Below are positions 31,944 through 41,462 of a stretch of DNA of 64,000 nucleotides, one piece after another. Position 1 is the stretch's first letter; each line of letters opens with the position of its first letter. The notes beneath the pieces are model-generated. The model was not told the DNA's origin and ran no database searches. It saw only the letters and a program-made list of their open reading frames with translations. Both the position numbers and the translations under genes were made by a program. Origin of the DNA: Gemmatimonadota bacterium (GTDB taxonomy: Bacteria; Gemmatimonadota; Gemmatimonadetes; Longimicrobiales; Gaopeijiaceae); the NCBI GenBank assembly GCA_003248075.1, contig QJYK01000276.1, positions 62,001-126,000 of the forward strand, given 5' to 3'.

Positions 31944-34667
31944 ATGCGGGTGATAGATCTGGCCCAGGACCTCAAGGTCGAACCCGAGGTTCTCATCCAA
32001 CTCCTCAGGGAGATGGGGATTCCCGTCTCCGACGAGGAGGCGAGCATCAAGGACGGGCAGGTGGCGAAGGTGCTCGCCAAGGTGGAGAGGGAGCGTCGGG
32101 CAGGCCACAAGGACCCCGCAGAGGCGATCCAGGCCGCTCTCGAAGAGGCGTCCTCGGGGCCGCGGCGTAGGCGTCGCCGCAAGGCGCCGGCCGCGTCGAA
32201 GGCGGCGCCGGAGTCCGAGGCCGAGGGTGACGAGGCCGAGGTGGAGGATGACGTGGAGGCCGAGGTCGAGGTCGAGGCCGAGACAGCCCCGGGGGCGGAG
32301 CCCGAGGAGGAGGCTGTCGAGCCCGCGTCACCCGTCGCCGCCGAGGCGGAGGAGGAGCCCGAGACCGACGGCGAGCCCGAGGAGGCCGAAGCGGCGACCG
32401 AAGCGGCCCCGGAGGAGGCGCCTCCGCACGCGGCCGTCGAGGAGCTCCAGCCTGCCGCCGTCGCGCCCGGGGCGGGTCGCACCGAGGAGGCCGCCGCGGC
32501 GGAGCGTGCGCCCGAGGAGACGGCCGAGGCGCCCAAGCAGAAGCTCATCACGCCCAGGCCGTCGGGGGACAAGCCACCACCCGCCCGCCGAGGCGTGTCG
32601 GACAGCCCGGTGCGCACGATCCGTCGACCCGCGCCGGCGCCGGCAGCTAGCGCCGGGCCGGGTGGGCAGGTCCGCATCCAGGCAGAGGGGTACACACCGG
32701 ACGGGCGTCGCAAGGAACGGGACCGGGGCAAGAAGGGGAAGAAGCGGCAGCGGGTCGACCAGGACGCGGTGCAGGAGAACATCCAGCGCGTCATGGCCGA
32801 GCTCAAGGGCGGAGGAAAGAAGAAACGCAGGAAAGGACATTCGCGCGAGGACGTCGAGGCGCAGGAGGAGGAGCAGCGTCAGGAGCGCGAGCGCGAAGCC
32901 ATGACGGTTCGGGTCAACGAGTTCCTGACGGTCGCGGAGCTGGCCGAGCTCATGGACGTGTCGTCGACGGAGATCATCGGCTCTGCCTTCAAGAACCTCG
33001 GCCTGTTGGTCACCATCAATCAGCGGCTCGACTTCGATCAGATCGAGATGCTGCTGGACGAGTTCGGGTTCACGGCCGTGCGTGAGGAGGAATACGCCAG
33101 CGAGGCCGAGGAGGACATCGTCGAGGACGCGGAGGAGGATCTGCGCCCACGGCCTCCGGTCGTGACCGTCATGGGCCACGTGGACCACGGCAAGACCCTG
33201 CTGCTCGACCGAATCCGCAAGACCAACGTCGTGGCCGGAGAGGCGGGCGGCATCACCCAGCACATCGGTGCGTACCACGTCGAGCTGCCGGATGGACGCA
33301 GCTTGACCTTCTTGGACACGCCCGGGCACGCCGCGTTCACGGCGATGCGTGCCAGGGGGGCCGACGTTACCGACGTCGTCATCCTCATCGTAGCGGCGGA
33401 CGATTCCGTGATGCCGCAGACGGTCGAGGCGATCAGTCACGCCCGGAACGCGGGCGTCCCGATCGTGGTGGCGATCAACAAGGTCGACCTCCCGGCTGCG
33501 AACCCGGGAAAGGTCAAACAGGAGCTGTTGCAGCACTCGGTCCAGACCGAGGACTTCGGCGGTGACGTGCTCGTCGCCGAGATCTCGGCGAAGACGGGGC
33601 AGGGCATCGACGAGCTGCTGGAGAAGGTGCTCCTGCAGTCCGAGCTTCTGGAGCTCAAGGCGAATCCGGATCGCGAGGCTCAGGGCACCGTGATCGAGGC
33701 CCAGCTGGACGTAGGCAAGGGGCCCGTGGTGTCGACGCTCGTTCAGAGAGGGACGTTGAGGGTCGGTGACTCGTTCCTGTGTGGCATGTTCGACGGCCGG
33801 GTCCGCGCCCTCCTCGACGAGCGCGGCAACGCGGTCGACGAAGCGGGACCGGGCGTGCCGGTCCAGGTCCTGGGTGCCGCGGGGGTTCCGCAGGCCGGCG
33901 ACGTGCTCCAGGTCATGGAGGCGGACCGCGCGGGTGATATCGCGACCAATCGACAGCGCCTCGACCGGGAGAAGCAGCTGCGGATCCGTGAGCGTGGCTT
34001 CAAGCTCGGGGACTTCTCGAAGCTGGTGGCTCAGGGCACGGTGAACACGCTGCCTCTCGTGATCAAGGGGGACGTGGACGGCTCGGTACAGGCCGTGGCG
34101 GACTCCCTGGAGCAGCTCAGCACCGACGAGGTCCAGGTTGAGATCATCCACCGCGGAGTGGGCGCGATCAACGAATCGGATGTTCTGCTCGCGCAGACCG
34201 CCGGGGCGGTGATCATCGGCTTCAGGGTCCGTCCACAAACCGCGGCCCGGGTCGAGGCCGAGAGATCCGACGTCGAGATCAAGTCGTACGAGGTCATCTA
34301 CGAGGCGGTCGACGACATCCGCGCGGCGCTCGAGGGGATGCTCGCTCCAGAAAAGAAGGAGACGGTGCTGGGTGCGGCCGAGGTCCGGGACACCTTCCGG
34401 ATCACCAAGGTCGGTACCATCGCCGGCTGCTACGTCACCGAGGGCGTGATCCAACGGAAGGGACGGGCACGCGTCATCCGCGACGGTATCGTCGTCTACG
34501 ACGGCGAGCTGGCGTCGCTCAAACGCTTCAAGGACGACGCGAGGGAGGTGCGGGAGGGCTTCGAGTGTGGCATCGGGATCGCGAACTTCAACGACATCAA
34601 GATCGGCGACGTCATCGAGTGCTACACCGTTGAGGAGGTCGCCAGGACGTTGGCCGGCGCCAGCTGA
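31944..34667 (+). CDS. infB: Translation initiation factor IF-2
   Basis: IF-2 is the GTPase that delivers initiator fMet-tRNA to the 30S subunit. The 907-aa protein begins with an IF2 N-terminal helix bundle ([20 protein letters not shown]). A long Ala/Glu/Pro and then Lys-rich low-complexity linker follows to about residue 320. A second N-domain ([19 protein letters not shown]) and the G domain come next: GHVDHGKT at 411-418, DTPGHAAF, and NKVD near 512-515. Domain II, a helix linker and the C-terminal fMet-tRNA-binding domain ([20 protein letters not shown]) complete it. ATG 31944 begins seven bases after the L7Ae gene. Confidence 0.96.
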   Translation: MRVIDLAQDLKVEPEVLIQLLREMGIPVSDEEASIKDGQVAKVLAKVERERRAGHKDPAEAIQAALEEASSGPRRRRRRKAPAASKAAPESEAEGDEAEVEDDVEAEVEVEAETAPGAEPEEEAVEPASPVAAEAEEEPETDGEPEEAEAATEAAPEEAPPHAAVEELQPAAVAPGAGRTEEAAAAERAPEETAEAPKQKLITPRPSGDKPPPARRGVSDSPVRTIRRPAPAPAASAGPGGQVRIQAEGYTPDGRRKERDRGKKGKKRQRVDQDAVQENIQRVMAELKGGGKKKRRKGHSREDVEAQEEEQRQEREREAMTVRVNEFLTVAELAELMDVSSTEIIGSAFKNLGLLVTINQRLDFDQIEMLLDEFGFTAVREEEYASEAEEDIVEDAEEDLRPRPPVVTVMGHVDHGKTLLLDRIRKTNVVAGEAGGITQHIGAYHVELPDGRSLTFLDTPGHAAFTAMRARGADVTDVVILIVAADDSVMPQTVEAISHARNAGVPIVVAINKVDLPAANPGKVKQELLQHSVQTEDFGGDVLVAEISAKTGQGIDELLEKVLLQSELLELKANPDREAQGTVIEAQLDVGKGPVVSTLVQRGTLRVGDSFLCGMFDGRVRALLDERGNAVDEAGPGVPVQVLGAAGVPQAGDVLQVMEADRAGDIATNRQRLDREKQLRIRERGFKLGDFSKLVAQGTVNTLPLVIKGDVDGSVQAVADSLEQLSTDEVQVEIIHRGVGAINESDVLLAQTAGAVIIGFRVRPQTAARVEAERSDVEIKSYEVIYEAVDDIRAALEGMLAPEKKETVLGAAEVRDTFRITKVGTIAGCYVTEGVIQRKGRARVIRDGIVVYDGELASLKRFKDDAREVREGFECGIGIANFNDIKIGDVIECYTVEEVARTLAGAS

Positions 34668-34693
34668 GCGCGGCTCCCGGACTCACGCACCCC

Positions 34694-34975
34694 ATGGTCG
34701 TCGCATCCCAAACGTGGCAGATCTCTCTTCCCGGCTGCGCGTCCCTGAAGGAGAAACGGTCGGTCGTGCGGTCGCTCAAGGACCGGCTACGCACGCGCTT
34801 TCACCTTTCCGTTTCGGAGACGGCCCACCAGGACGTCCTCTCGAGGGCCGAGCTCTCGGTGGCGCTTGTCACCACCGACCGCGCCTTCGCCCAGGAGGTG
34901 CTGGACAAGGCCGACCGGATGGTTCAGGAGCACGCTCGAGCCGTCGTCGTCGACGTGCGCCGCGATTTCTACTGA
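34694..34975 (+). CDS. DUF503/YlxP-like small protein
   Basis: This 93-aa protein of the DUF503 (YlxP) family is typically found between infB and rbfA. The family pattern CASLKEKRSVVRSLKDRLR is at residues 15-33, and SVSETAHQDVLSRAELSVAL is at ~39-58. The fold is ferredoxin-like. Its molecular role is unknown; the conserved location suggests ribosome maturation. ATG 34694 follows infB by 26 bases and the gene ends nine bases before rbfA. Confidence 0.85.
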   Translation: MVVASQTWQISLPGCASLKEKRSVVRSLKDRLRTRFHLSVSETAHQDVLSRAELSVALVTTDRAFAQEVLDKADRMVQEHARAVVVDVRRDFY

Positions 34976-34984
34976 TCCCGCCTC

Positions 34985-35401
34985 ATGGCCTCCAAGCGCC
35001 TGGCACGTCTCAACGAACAGCTCAAGAGGGAGATCGCCCAGCTTCTCCGCGCTGAGGTCCGAGACCCCAGAGTGGGTGGCGTCTCCGTGACGGGCGTGGA
35101 GGTTTCGGCGGATCTCGGCGTGGCGCGGGTATACGTGCGGCTCATCGGGTCGGACGCGGAGCGTGCGGAGACCCTCGAAGGGCTGCGGGCGGCGGCGCCT
35201 TTCCTGCGCCGCACCCTCGGCCGCGGACTGCACGTGCGCAAGGTGCCCGAGCTCAGATTCCAGGAGGATCGATCCCTCGAGCACGCCCGCCGGATCGAGC
35301 AGATCCTCTCGTCTGTGCTCCCTCACGATTCTCGCGACCGGGACGGAGACACCGACGATGACCTCGAGGTGGGCGAGGTCGAGCCCGAGCGCGGCGGGTG
35401 A
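34985..35401 (+). CDS. rbfA: Ribosome-binding factor A
   Basis: RbfA helps mature the 5' end of 16S rRNA in the 30S subunit and is important in cold adaptation. The KH-like fold is clear: RLNEQLKREIAQLLRAEVRD, PRVGGVSVTGVEVSADLGVA, RVYVRLIG and LRRTLGRGLHVRKVPELRF, then DRSLEHARRIEQIL. Its 138 aa includes a ~25-residue acidic tail. Its stop overlaps the truB GTG by four bases. Confidence 0.94.
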   Translation: MASKRLARLNEQLKREIAQLLRAEVRDPRVGGVSVTGVEVSADLGVARVYVRLIGSDAERAETLEGLRAAAPFLRRTLGRGLHVRKVPELRFQEDRSLEHARRIEQILSSVLPHDSRDRDGDTDDDLEVGEVEPERGG

Positions 35402-36276
35402 GGAGCGGCGAAGCCTTCGGGGTCGTTCCGGTCGACAAGCCCGAGGGCCCCACGTCCCACGACGTGGTCGCGCGGGCGCGGGCTGCGCTCGGGACGCGAC
35501 GGATCGGGCATACCGGAACGCTCGACCCCTTCGCGTCGGGTCTGCTGCTGCTGTGCGTGGGAAAGGCCACACGCCTGGCGGAGTTCCTGACGGGCCTGGA
35601 CAAGACCTACCAGGCCGTGGCCGTGCTCGGGGTGGCGACGGACACGGAGGACCGGGAAGGAAAGATCGTGTCTACGTCCGAGGCATGGCGGGCCCTGAGC
35701 CGGCGACAGGTCAGCGAGGCCCTGTCGGCCCAGAGGGGCGCATCGCTCCAGACGCCACCCCGCTTCAGCGCGAAGAAGATCGGCGGGGAGCCCGCCCACC
35801 GGCGCGCCAGGCGGGGCGAGGAGGTACGGTTGGCCCCCCGCACCGTGGTCGTGCACGTCCTGGAGCTCTTGGACTTCTCGCCCCCGCAGGTGCGCTTCGA
35901 GGTGACGTGCTCCAGCGGGACCTACGTTCGGTCCCTCGCGCGTGACCTCGGAGCGCGCCTCGGGGTCGGAGCCCACCTCTCGAGCCTTCGCCGCACGGCG
36001 ATCGGCCACCATGTCGTCGAGCACGCGATCCCACCGTCGGCGCTGGAAGACCAGGACCGGGTGCGACAGGCATGGATCGACCCTGTGCGCGCGCTCGACC
36101 ACCTCCCGTCGATCCGGCTTGCACCGTCTGAGGCCGCCGACGTACGGCTCGGACGGACCGTGCGCATCGCGGCGGAGGACGCGGATACGGCCGTGGCGTT
36201 GGAGGGGGACCGCCTGGTTTCTGTCGGATCGGTCGGGGCGGGCGTGTTCAGGCCGAGAAAGGTCCTCGATGACTGA
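35398..36276 (+). CDS. truB: tRNA pseudouridine(55) synthase TruB
   Basis: TruB converts U55 to pseudouridine in the T-loop of tRNAs and also acts as a tRNA chaperone. The N-terminal signature VVPVDKPEGPTSHDVV is followed by the catalytic motif RRIGHTGTLDPFASGLLLL, with nucleophile Asp in GTLDP. KTYQAVAVLGVATDTED, RFSAKKIGGEPA and CSSGTYVRSLARDLG follow. Its 292 aa with a C-terminal PUA-like stretch is normal. GTG 35398 overlaps rbfA and its end overlaps ribF by eight bases. Confidence 0.95.
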   Translation: MRSGEAFGVVPVDKPEGPTSHDVVARARAALGTRRIGHTGTLDPFASGLLLLCVGKATRLAEFLTGLDKTYQAVAVLGVATDTEDREGKIVSTSEAWRALSRRQVSEALSAQRGASLQTPPRFSAKKIGGEPAHRRARRGEEVRLAPRTVVVHVLELLDFSPPQVRFEVTCSSGTYVRSLARDLGARLGVGAHLSSLRRTAIGHHVVEHAIPPSALEDQDRVRQAWIDPVRALDHLPSIRLAPSEAADVRLGRTVRIAAEDADTAVALEGDRLVSVGSVGAGVFRPRKVLDD

Positions 36277-37213
36277 CCCCGGCGTGCGCTGGGCCTACCG
36301 GCCCGGAATCCCGAGGGACAGGGGCACCGTGGCGACGGTGGGCACCTTCGACGGCGTCCACAGGGGGCATTGGGAGGTGCTTCAGGAGATCCGGCGACGG
36401 GCTGGGGAGACCGGCCGTCGTAGCGTGCTCGTGACCTTCGACCCGCACCCCCTGCGGATCGTGCGCCCGGAGCACGCACCGCCCCTGCTGACGACCCCGG
36501 TCGAGAAGAAGGAGATCCTTGCAGAGAGCGGACTCGACTACGCGGTCTTCATCGCGTTCACCGAGACCCTTTCCCGCTACGAGCCCCGACGGTTCGTCGA
36601 GGAGGTTCTCGTGGAGAGGCTTGGCGTGGAGGAGCTGGTCATCGGCTACGATCACGGGTTCGGCCGCGACCGCTCCGGCGACGCCGAGATGCTCCGCACC
36701 ATCGGGGTGGAGCTCGGGTTCGACGTGGATGTGGTGCCTCCGGTGGAGAGCGGCGGCCACGCCGTCTCGTCCTCCGGGATCCGCACCGCGATCGCGAGCG
36801 GTCGCATGGAGGATGCCGAGGCGGGCCTCGGCCGCCCCTATTCGGTGCGTGGGGTGGTCGTGCGCGGGGATGGGCGGGGGCGACACCTGGGGTTTCCCAC
36901 CGCCAACCTCCGTGTCTCGAACACCGAGAAGCTGGTCCCACCTGCGGGCATCTACGCCGTCAGGGGCGTGCTTCGCTCGGGGACCTGGCCGGGGGCCCTC
37001 CACCTGGGCCCGCGTCCGACGTTTCAGGGATCGCCGCCGACCATCGAGCTGCACCTGATGGACTACGAGGGCGATCTCTACGGCGAGGAGGTCAGGGTGG
37101 ACTTCGTGAGGCGGTTGCGGGAGGTCCGCCCGTTCTCCAGCGCGGCGGCCCTGGTCGAACAGATGAAAGAGGACGTGGCGGTCGCGCGGGCCGTGCTCGA
37201 GGCGAAACGGTAG
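36269..37213 (+). CDS. ribF: Bifunctional riboflavin kinase/FAD synthetase
   Basis: RibF phosphorylates riboflavin to FMN and adenylates FMN to FAD. The N-terminal nucleotidyltransferase domain has the GTFDGVHRGHWEVL motif, FDPHPLRIVRPE, IGYDHGFGRDRSGD and the SSSGIRTAI segment. The C-terminal riboflavin kinase domain has RHLGFPTANL and LHLMDYEGDLYGEEVRV. Its 314 aa is typical. ATG 36269 overlaps truB by eight bases; a long open frame upstream is the truB shadow. It ends the tightly overlapping part of the operon. Confidence 0.94.
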   Translation: MTDPGVRWAYRPGIPRDRGTVATVGTFDGVHRGHWEVLQEIRRRAGETGRRSVLVTFDPHPLRIVRPEHAPPLLTTPVEKKEILAESGLDYAVFIAFTETLSRYEPRRFVEEVLVERLGVEELVIGYDHGFGRDRSGDAEMLRTIGVELGFDVDVVPPVESGGHAVSSSGIRTAIASGRMEDAEAGLGRPYSVRGVVVRGDGRGRHLGFPTANLRVSNTEKLVPPAGIYAVRGVLRSGTWPGALHLGPRPTFQGSPPTIELHLMDYEGDLYGEEVRVDFVRRLREVRPFSSAAALVEQMKEDVAVARAVLEAKR

Positions 37214-37305
37214 ACGACGGGGGCGATCCACCCTAACTTACCAGGCTGAGTTTCCGGAGCATTCGCTTCCCTTGCAGCGCAGACTCTCGAGGAGGCACGA
37301 CGCCC

Positions 37306-37566
37306 ATGGCGGTCGTCAAAGACGAGATCATCAAGAAGTACCAGAGCCACGAAGGGGATCGCGGGTCCGCCCCGGTCCAGATCGCGCTTCTCACGGAGCG
37401 GATCAACGACCTCCGCGCCCACTTCGACACGCACAAGAAGGACCATCACAGCCGCAGGGGCCTCCTCAGGATGGTCGGCCGCAGGCGCCGCCTTCTTGAG
37501 TATCTGCGGCGGACGGATGTCGAGCGCTACCGCACCCTCATCTCGGACCTCGGTCTCCGTCATTGA
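37306..37566 (+). CDS. rpsO: 30S ribosomal protein S15
   Basis: S15 is an early-binding protein at the three-way junction of 16S rRNA helices 20-22. The 86-aa protein is helical with [40 protein letters not shown] and [13 protein letters not shown], a near-consensus S15. ATG 37306 has GAGGAGG eight bases upstream. The 92-base gap after ribF may hold a secondary promoter or an S15 autoregulatory site, but I cannot point to one convincingly. Confidence 0.96.
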   Translation: MAVVKDEIIKKYQSHEGDRGSAPVQIALLTERINDLRAHFDTHKKDHHSRRGLLRMVGRRRRLLEYLRRTDVERYRTLISDLGLRH

Positions 37567-37902
37567 CCCCTGCTTCCCCGCCGAGACCGGGCCGGGCGTT
37601 CGCCGTGCTCCCCGGGGCACGGCCGGACGACCGCGGAACGGTCGTCTTGAGCGGGGAGCCGGCCGCGGGCCTTTCCACCGGCCCGACCGTGGCCGCTCCA
37701 GGCGGCCACCCCAACTTCCGATGGCCGAGGGAGCTTCGCGCCTCGGACGAGAGACGGCCTCGACCCATGACCAGGCTGCACGGAGGGTCGCGCGTGTGCG
37801 CCACCCGGGTGCGGCGGTCGCTCTCTCCTCCGGATCCGCGACGCACCTCGGCGCACGATCCACCGGCCCGCGAACGGCGGGCGCAAAACAGCAAGTGCTG
37901 AA
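37567..37902 (+). promoter_or_regulatory. Structured rpsO-pnp intergenic leader
   Basis: This 336-base gap has no credible gene. It contains CCGTGC/GCACGG (37603-37608 with 37617-37622) and, immediately after, ACGACC/GGTCGT (37627-37632 with 37640-37645). Near pnp a third stem, GCCCGC/GCGGGC, occurs (37866-37871 with 37877-37882). In enterobacteria the pnp leader is cut by RNase III and destabilised by PNPase itself; a similar autoregulatory leader is likely here. No T-run terminator follows any stem. Confidence 0.45.
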
Positions 37903-40056
37903 GTGAGTGAAGCAATGATCCAGAGAATGGAGCGCCAGATCGCCGGACGCACCTTGTCGCTCGAGATGGGCCGCATGGCGCGACTGGCACACGGCTCGTG
38001 CCTCGTGCAATACGGAGACACGGTCGTGCTCTGCGCCGCCACCGTCGATGACAAACCCACCCACCTGCCTTTCTTCCCCCTCACCATCGAGTATCGGGAG
38101 AAGAGCTACGCGGCGGGCAAGATCCCCGGCGGATTCTTCAAGCGAGAGGGACGCCCCGGGGAGAAGGAGGTCCTGGCGGCACGGCAGATCGATCGCCCGA
38201 TCAGACCCCTCTTCCCGGAGGGCTTCAAGCACGAAACCCAGGTTGCGTGCTTCGTGCTCTCCGCGGACCAGGAGAACGACGCCGACGTGCTCGGAGTCAT
38301 CGGCGCGTCCGTCGCGCTGTGCATGTCCAAGATCCCCTTCAACACCCCCGTCGCGGCGGTTCGGATCGGACGGATCAAGGGAAACTGGATCCTGAACCCG
38401 ACCTTCCAGCAGCTCGAGTATTCGGATGTCGACATCACGGTCGCCGGCACCGACGATGCCATCACCATGGTGGAAGGGGGCTGCCTCGAGGTGCCGGAGG
38501 AGGAGATCCTCGAGGGGCTCCAGGTGGCGCACGGGGGCATCCGTGAGATCATCGCCATGCAGCGCGAGCTCCTGCGCGACCTGACGGTTCCGGACATGCC
38601 CTGGACCCCGGTCGAGCCCGACGCCGAGCTCAAGGGTCGGGTCGAATCTCTGGCTGCTTCGCGGGTGCAGGAGGCGCTGGCTCTGGGAGACAAGCAGGAG
38701 CGCCAGCAGGCTATGGCCGCCTTGAAGGACGACGTGGTCGGGCAGCTGGTCGACGAGGACGAGGACTGGGCGGAGCACGAGCGAGACGTCGGCGAGATCC
38801 TCCGCGGGATCGAGAAGAAGACGATGCGGCAGACCATCCTGAAGCGGGGAGAGCGGGCCGACGGCCGCGGACTGGACGACGTGCGGCCGATCGCATGCGA
38901 GGTGGGGGTGCTTCCCCGGACGCACGGCTCGTCGCTCTTCACGCGTGGCCAGACGCAGTCCCTCGGGGTCGTGACGCTCGGCACGGCGCGGGATGAGCAG
39001 CGGATCGACTCGATCGACACCCGCGAAGAGGTCACCAAGTCGTTCATGCTGCACTACAACTTCCCGCCGTTCTCGGTCGGGGAGGCCCGTCCGTACCGTG
39101 GCACCTCCCGTCGCGAGATCGGCCACGGGAACCTGGCCGAGCGGGCCATACAGCCGCTCCTGCCGGCCTACGACGACTTCCCCTATACGATCCGGATCGT
39201 TTCGGACATTCTGGAGTCGAACGGCTCGTCTTCCATGGCCACCGTGTGCTCGTCGTCTCTGTCGCTCATGGACGCCGGCGTACCCATCAAGGCGGCTTGT
39301 GCGGGCGTGGCGATGGGGTTGATCAAGGAGGGCGACGATGTCGCCGTTCTCACGGACATCCTCGGTCTGGAAGACGCGCTGGGTGACATGGACTTCAAGG
39401 TGGCCGGCACGCGGGACGGCGTCACCTCGATCCAGATGGACATCAAGATCCAGGGGATGACGGTAGAGATCATGCGCGAGGCGCTCGAGCGCGCCAAACG
39501 GGGTCGCCTACACATCCTCGATATCATGGAGCAGACGATCGGGACTCCCCGGGCCGACATCTCGCAGTATGCGCCGCGCATCATCAGCATCCAGATCAAT
39601 CCCGAGAAGATCGGCGAGATCATCGGACCGAAGGGCAAGACCATCCGCGCCATCCAGGAGGAATCCGGGGCGACGATCGACATCGACGATTCGGGCCTGG
39701 TCAAGATCGCGGCGGTCTCAGGGGAAGCCGGGGCGCGGGCGAGAGAGATGATCGAGGCCATCGTCCAGGAGCCGGAGGTCGGCCGCATCTACGAGGGTCC
39801 GGTCAAGAACACGACCACGTTCGGCGCCTTCATCGAGATTCTGCCCGGCACCGAGGGGCTCTGCCACATCTCCGAGTTGCAGGATGCCCGGACCGAGAAG
39901 ACGGAGGACGTCCTCAAGAAGGGCGACATCACCAAGGTGAAGCTGCTGTCCATCGACGAGAAGGGCCGACTCAGGCTGTCCCGCAAGGCGGCGCTGGCGG
40001 AGGAGGCGGCCAACGCCGAGCAGAAGCAGGAGCCGGCCGAAGCGACGGTCGACTAG
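37903..40056 (+). CDS. pnp: Polyribonucleotide nucleotidyltransferase (PNPase)
   Basis: PNPase degrades RNA 3'-to-5' by phosphorolysis. The 717-aa protein has two RNase PH domains: first with FFKREGRPGEKEVLAARQID and IRPLFPEGF, and second with RADGRGLDDVRPIACEVGVL, RTHGSSLFTRGQTQSLG and ESNGSSSMATVCSSSLSLMD. A linker helix lies between them. KH (EIIGPKGKTIRAIQEESGA) and S1 (GRIYEGPVKNTTTFGAFIEI) domains follow. Start GTG 37903 or ATG 37915; SD is weak at both. It is followed 78 bases later by an M16 protease, a common arrangement. Confidence 0.96.
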   Translation: MSEAMIQRMERQIAGRTLSLEMGRMARLAHGSCLVQYGDTVVLCAATVDDKPTHLPFFPLTIEYREKSYAAGKIPGGFFKREGRPGEKEVLAARQIDRPIRPLFPEGFKHETQVACFVLSADQENDADVLGVIGASVALCMSKIPFNTPVAAVRIGRIKGNWILNPTFQQLEYSDVDITVAGTDDAITMVEGGCLEVPEEEILEGLQVAHGGIREIIAMQRELLRDLTVPDMPWTPVEPDAELKGRVESLAASRVQEALALGDKQERQQAMAALKDDVVGQLVDEDEDWAEHERDVGEILRGIEKKTMRQTILKRGERADGRGLDDVRPIACEVGVLPRTHGSSLFTRGQTQSLGVVTLGTARDEQRIDSIDTREEVTKSFMLHYNFPPFSVGEARPYRGTSRREIGHGNLAERAIQPLLPAYDDFPYTIRIVSDILESNGSSSMATVCSSSLSLMDAGVPIKAACAGVAMGLIKEGDDVAVLTDILGLEDALGDMDFKVAGTRDGVTSIQMDIKIQGMTVEIMREALERAKRGRLHILDIMEQTIGTPRADISQYAPRIISIQINPEKIGEIIGPKGKTIRAIQEESGATIDIDDSGLVKIAAVSGEAGARAREMIEAIVQEPEVGRIYEGPVKNTTTFGAFIEILPGTEGLCHISELQDARTEKTEDVLKKGDITKVKLLSIDEKGRLRLSRKAALAEEAANAEQKQEPAEATVD

Positions 40057-40086
40057 GCGGTCGCAGGTGGGGCGCATCGGCCAACG

Positions 40087-40112
40087 GGGGCGCGGGCACC
40101 GGCTCGCGCCCC
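40087..40112 (+). terminator. 8-bp GC hairpin between pnp and the M16 protease gene
   Basis: GGGGCGCG (40087-40094) and CGCGCCCC (40105-40112) form a perfect stem with a ten-base loop, 30 bases after the pnp stop. There is no T-run. It may act as a U-less terminator or protect the pnp mRNA end. Confidence 0.4.
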
Positions 40113-40134
40113 TCGCGCGTCTGGGGGTCCGACC

Positions 40135-41388
40135 GTGACGCTCTCGGGAGTCGTCGAGGCGGGAGCGGTGCGGGAGAGCGTGCTCGACAACGGCGTGCGG
40201 GTGCTCACCGAGCACGTCCCCGGGGTGCGGTCGATCGCCGCCGGAATCTGGGTTCGCCACGGCGCGGCACACGAGCCCGAGGAGCTCGGCGGCGTGAGCC
40301 ATCTCCTGGAGCACATGGTGTTCAAGGGGACCGGACGGCGGAGCGCGCGAGACCTGGCTCTGGCGCTCGAGAGCCTCGGAGGCTCGCTCGACGCCTACAC
40401 CAGCCGGGAGCACACGTGCTTCCAGGCGCGGGTCCTGGACCGACACCTGCCCGTCGCGCTGGACGTGCTCTCGGACCTCGTGCTGGACCCTCTCCTCCGG
40501 GAGACGGACCTCGAGCTCGAGCGCGAGGTCGTCTTGGAGGAGATCGCCCAGGTGGAGGACACCCCGGACGACCTGGTCTTCGAGCTTCACGGGGAGCGGC
40601 TCTGGGGCGATCACCCTTTCGGACGGTCGATTCTCGGGTCGGTGGATTCGGTGGGCTCCCTCGAAGTGTCGGCGCTCCGCTCATTGCACCACCGGGCCTA
40701 CCGCGGCCGACGGCTCCTGGTCGCTGCAGCCGGCAGCGTCGGGCACGACGAGTTCGTGGACAGGGCGGCCTCGCTCCTCGGGGGGATGGACCCCGGCGGC
40801 GAGCCGGAGCCGGTGCCGCCCCCCGGTACACCGTGCAATGGTGATACGAGGGTGGTCCGCGACACGGCCCAGTCGCACGTAGTGCTCGGAGGCCTGCTGC
40901 CCGGCCATGCCGACCCGGCCCGCTACGGTCTGGTGCTCCTTTCGACGGCGCTGGGCGGTGGAATGAGCTCGAGGTTGTTTCAGCGGGTTCGAGAGGATCT
41001 CGGGCTCTGCTATTCCGTCTATTCGTTCCAGTCGTTCTACTCGGCGGGCGGCGTCGGTGGCGTCTACGTGGGGACGCGTCGTGCTCACGAGGATCAGGCG
41101 GTCGAAGCCATCCGAGAGGAGCTGGCCAGGGTGGCCGCGGAGGGTCTGCCGCCCGACGAGCTCGAGCAGGTCAAGCAGCAGGTCAAGGGTCAGGTGATGC
41201 TCTCCCTGGAGTCCACCGCTGCCCGCCTCTACCGTCTCACAACCGCGGCGCTGCACGACGAGCCGTTCCTCGGGCTGGACGAGCTCCTGGGGCGCTTCGA
41301 GGCCGTTTCGACCGTCGAGGTCCGGGAGCTCGCGGCGCGCTTCCTCGACCCTCGGGAGCAACTGGTCCTGAGGCTCGGTCCGGTCTAG
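40135..41388 (+). CDS. M16-family zinc peptidase
   Basis: A 417-aa pitrilysin-type peptidase related to mitochondrial processing peptidase and bacterial YmxG. The inverted zinc motif HLLEH is at residues 56-60 (GVSHLLEHMVFKGTGRRSA). The distal glutamate lies in ELEREVVLEEIAQVEDTPDD. A second, inactive-type half with LGGGMSSRLFQRVREDLGLCY follows, as in the family. It is probably cytoplasmic, since no signal peptide is visible. GTG 40135 is the only reasonable start. Its usual neighbour is pnp, as here. Substrate unknown. Confidence 0.9.
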   Translation: MTLSGVVEAGAVRESVLDNGVRVLTEHVPGVRSIAAGIWVRHGAAHEPEELGGVSHLLEHMVFKGTGRRSARDLALALESLGGSLDAYTSREHTCFQARVLDRHLPVALDVLSDLVLDPLLRETDLELEREVVLEEIAQVEDTPDDLVFELHGERLWGDHPFGRSILGSVDSVGSLEVSALRSLHHRAYRGRRLLVAAAGSVGHDEFVDRAASLLGGMDPGGEPEPVPPPGTPCNGDTRVVRDTAQSHVVLGGLLPGHADPARYGLVLLSTALGGGMSSRLFQRVREDLGLCYSVYSFQSFYSAGGVGGVYVGTRRAHEDQAVEAIREELARVAAEGLPPDELEQVKQQVKGQVMLSLESTAARLYRLTTAALHDEPFLGLDELLGRFEAVSTVEVRELAARFLDPREQLVLRLGPV

Positions 41389-41462
41389 CTTTCCGGGGCC
41401 CGGCCGACGCCGGATCCTCCATCCTTGACACAGTGAATCCGCATCTGGCAAGCGAGACCGAC

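Noticed and set aside
41425-41430. TTGACA upstream of ald as a promoter
   Set aside because: No acceptable -10 box at 15-19 bases; the bases at the expected place read GCAAGC.
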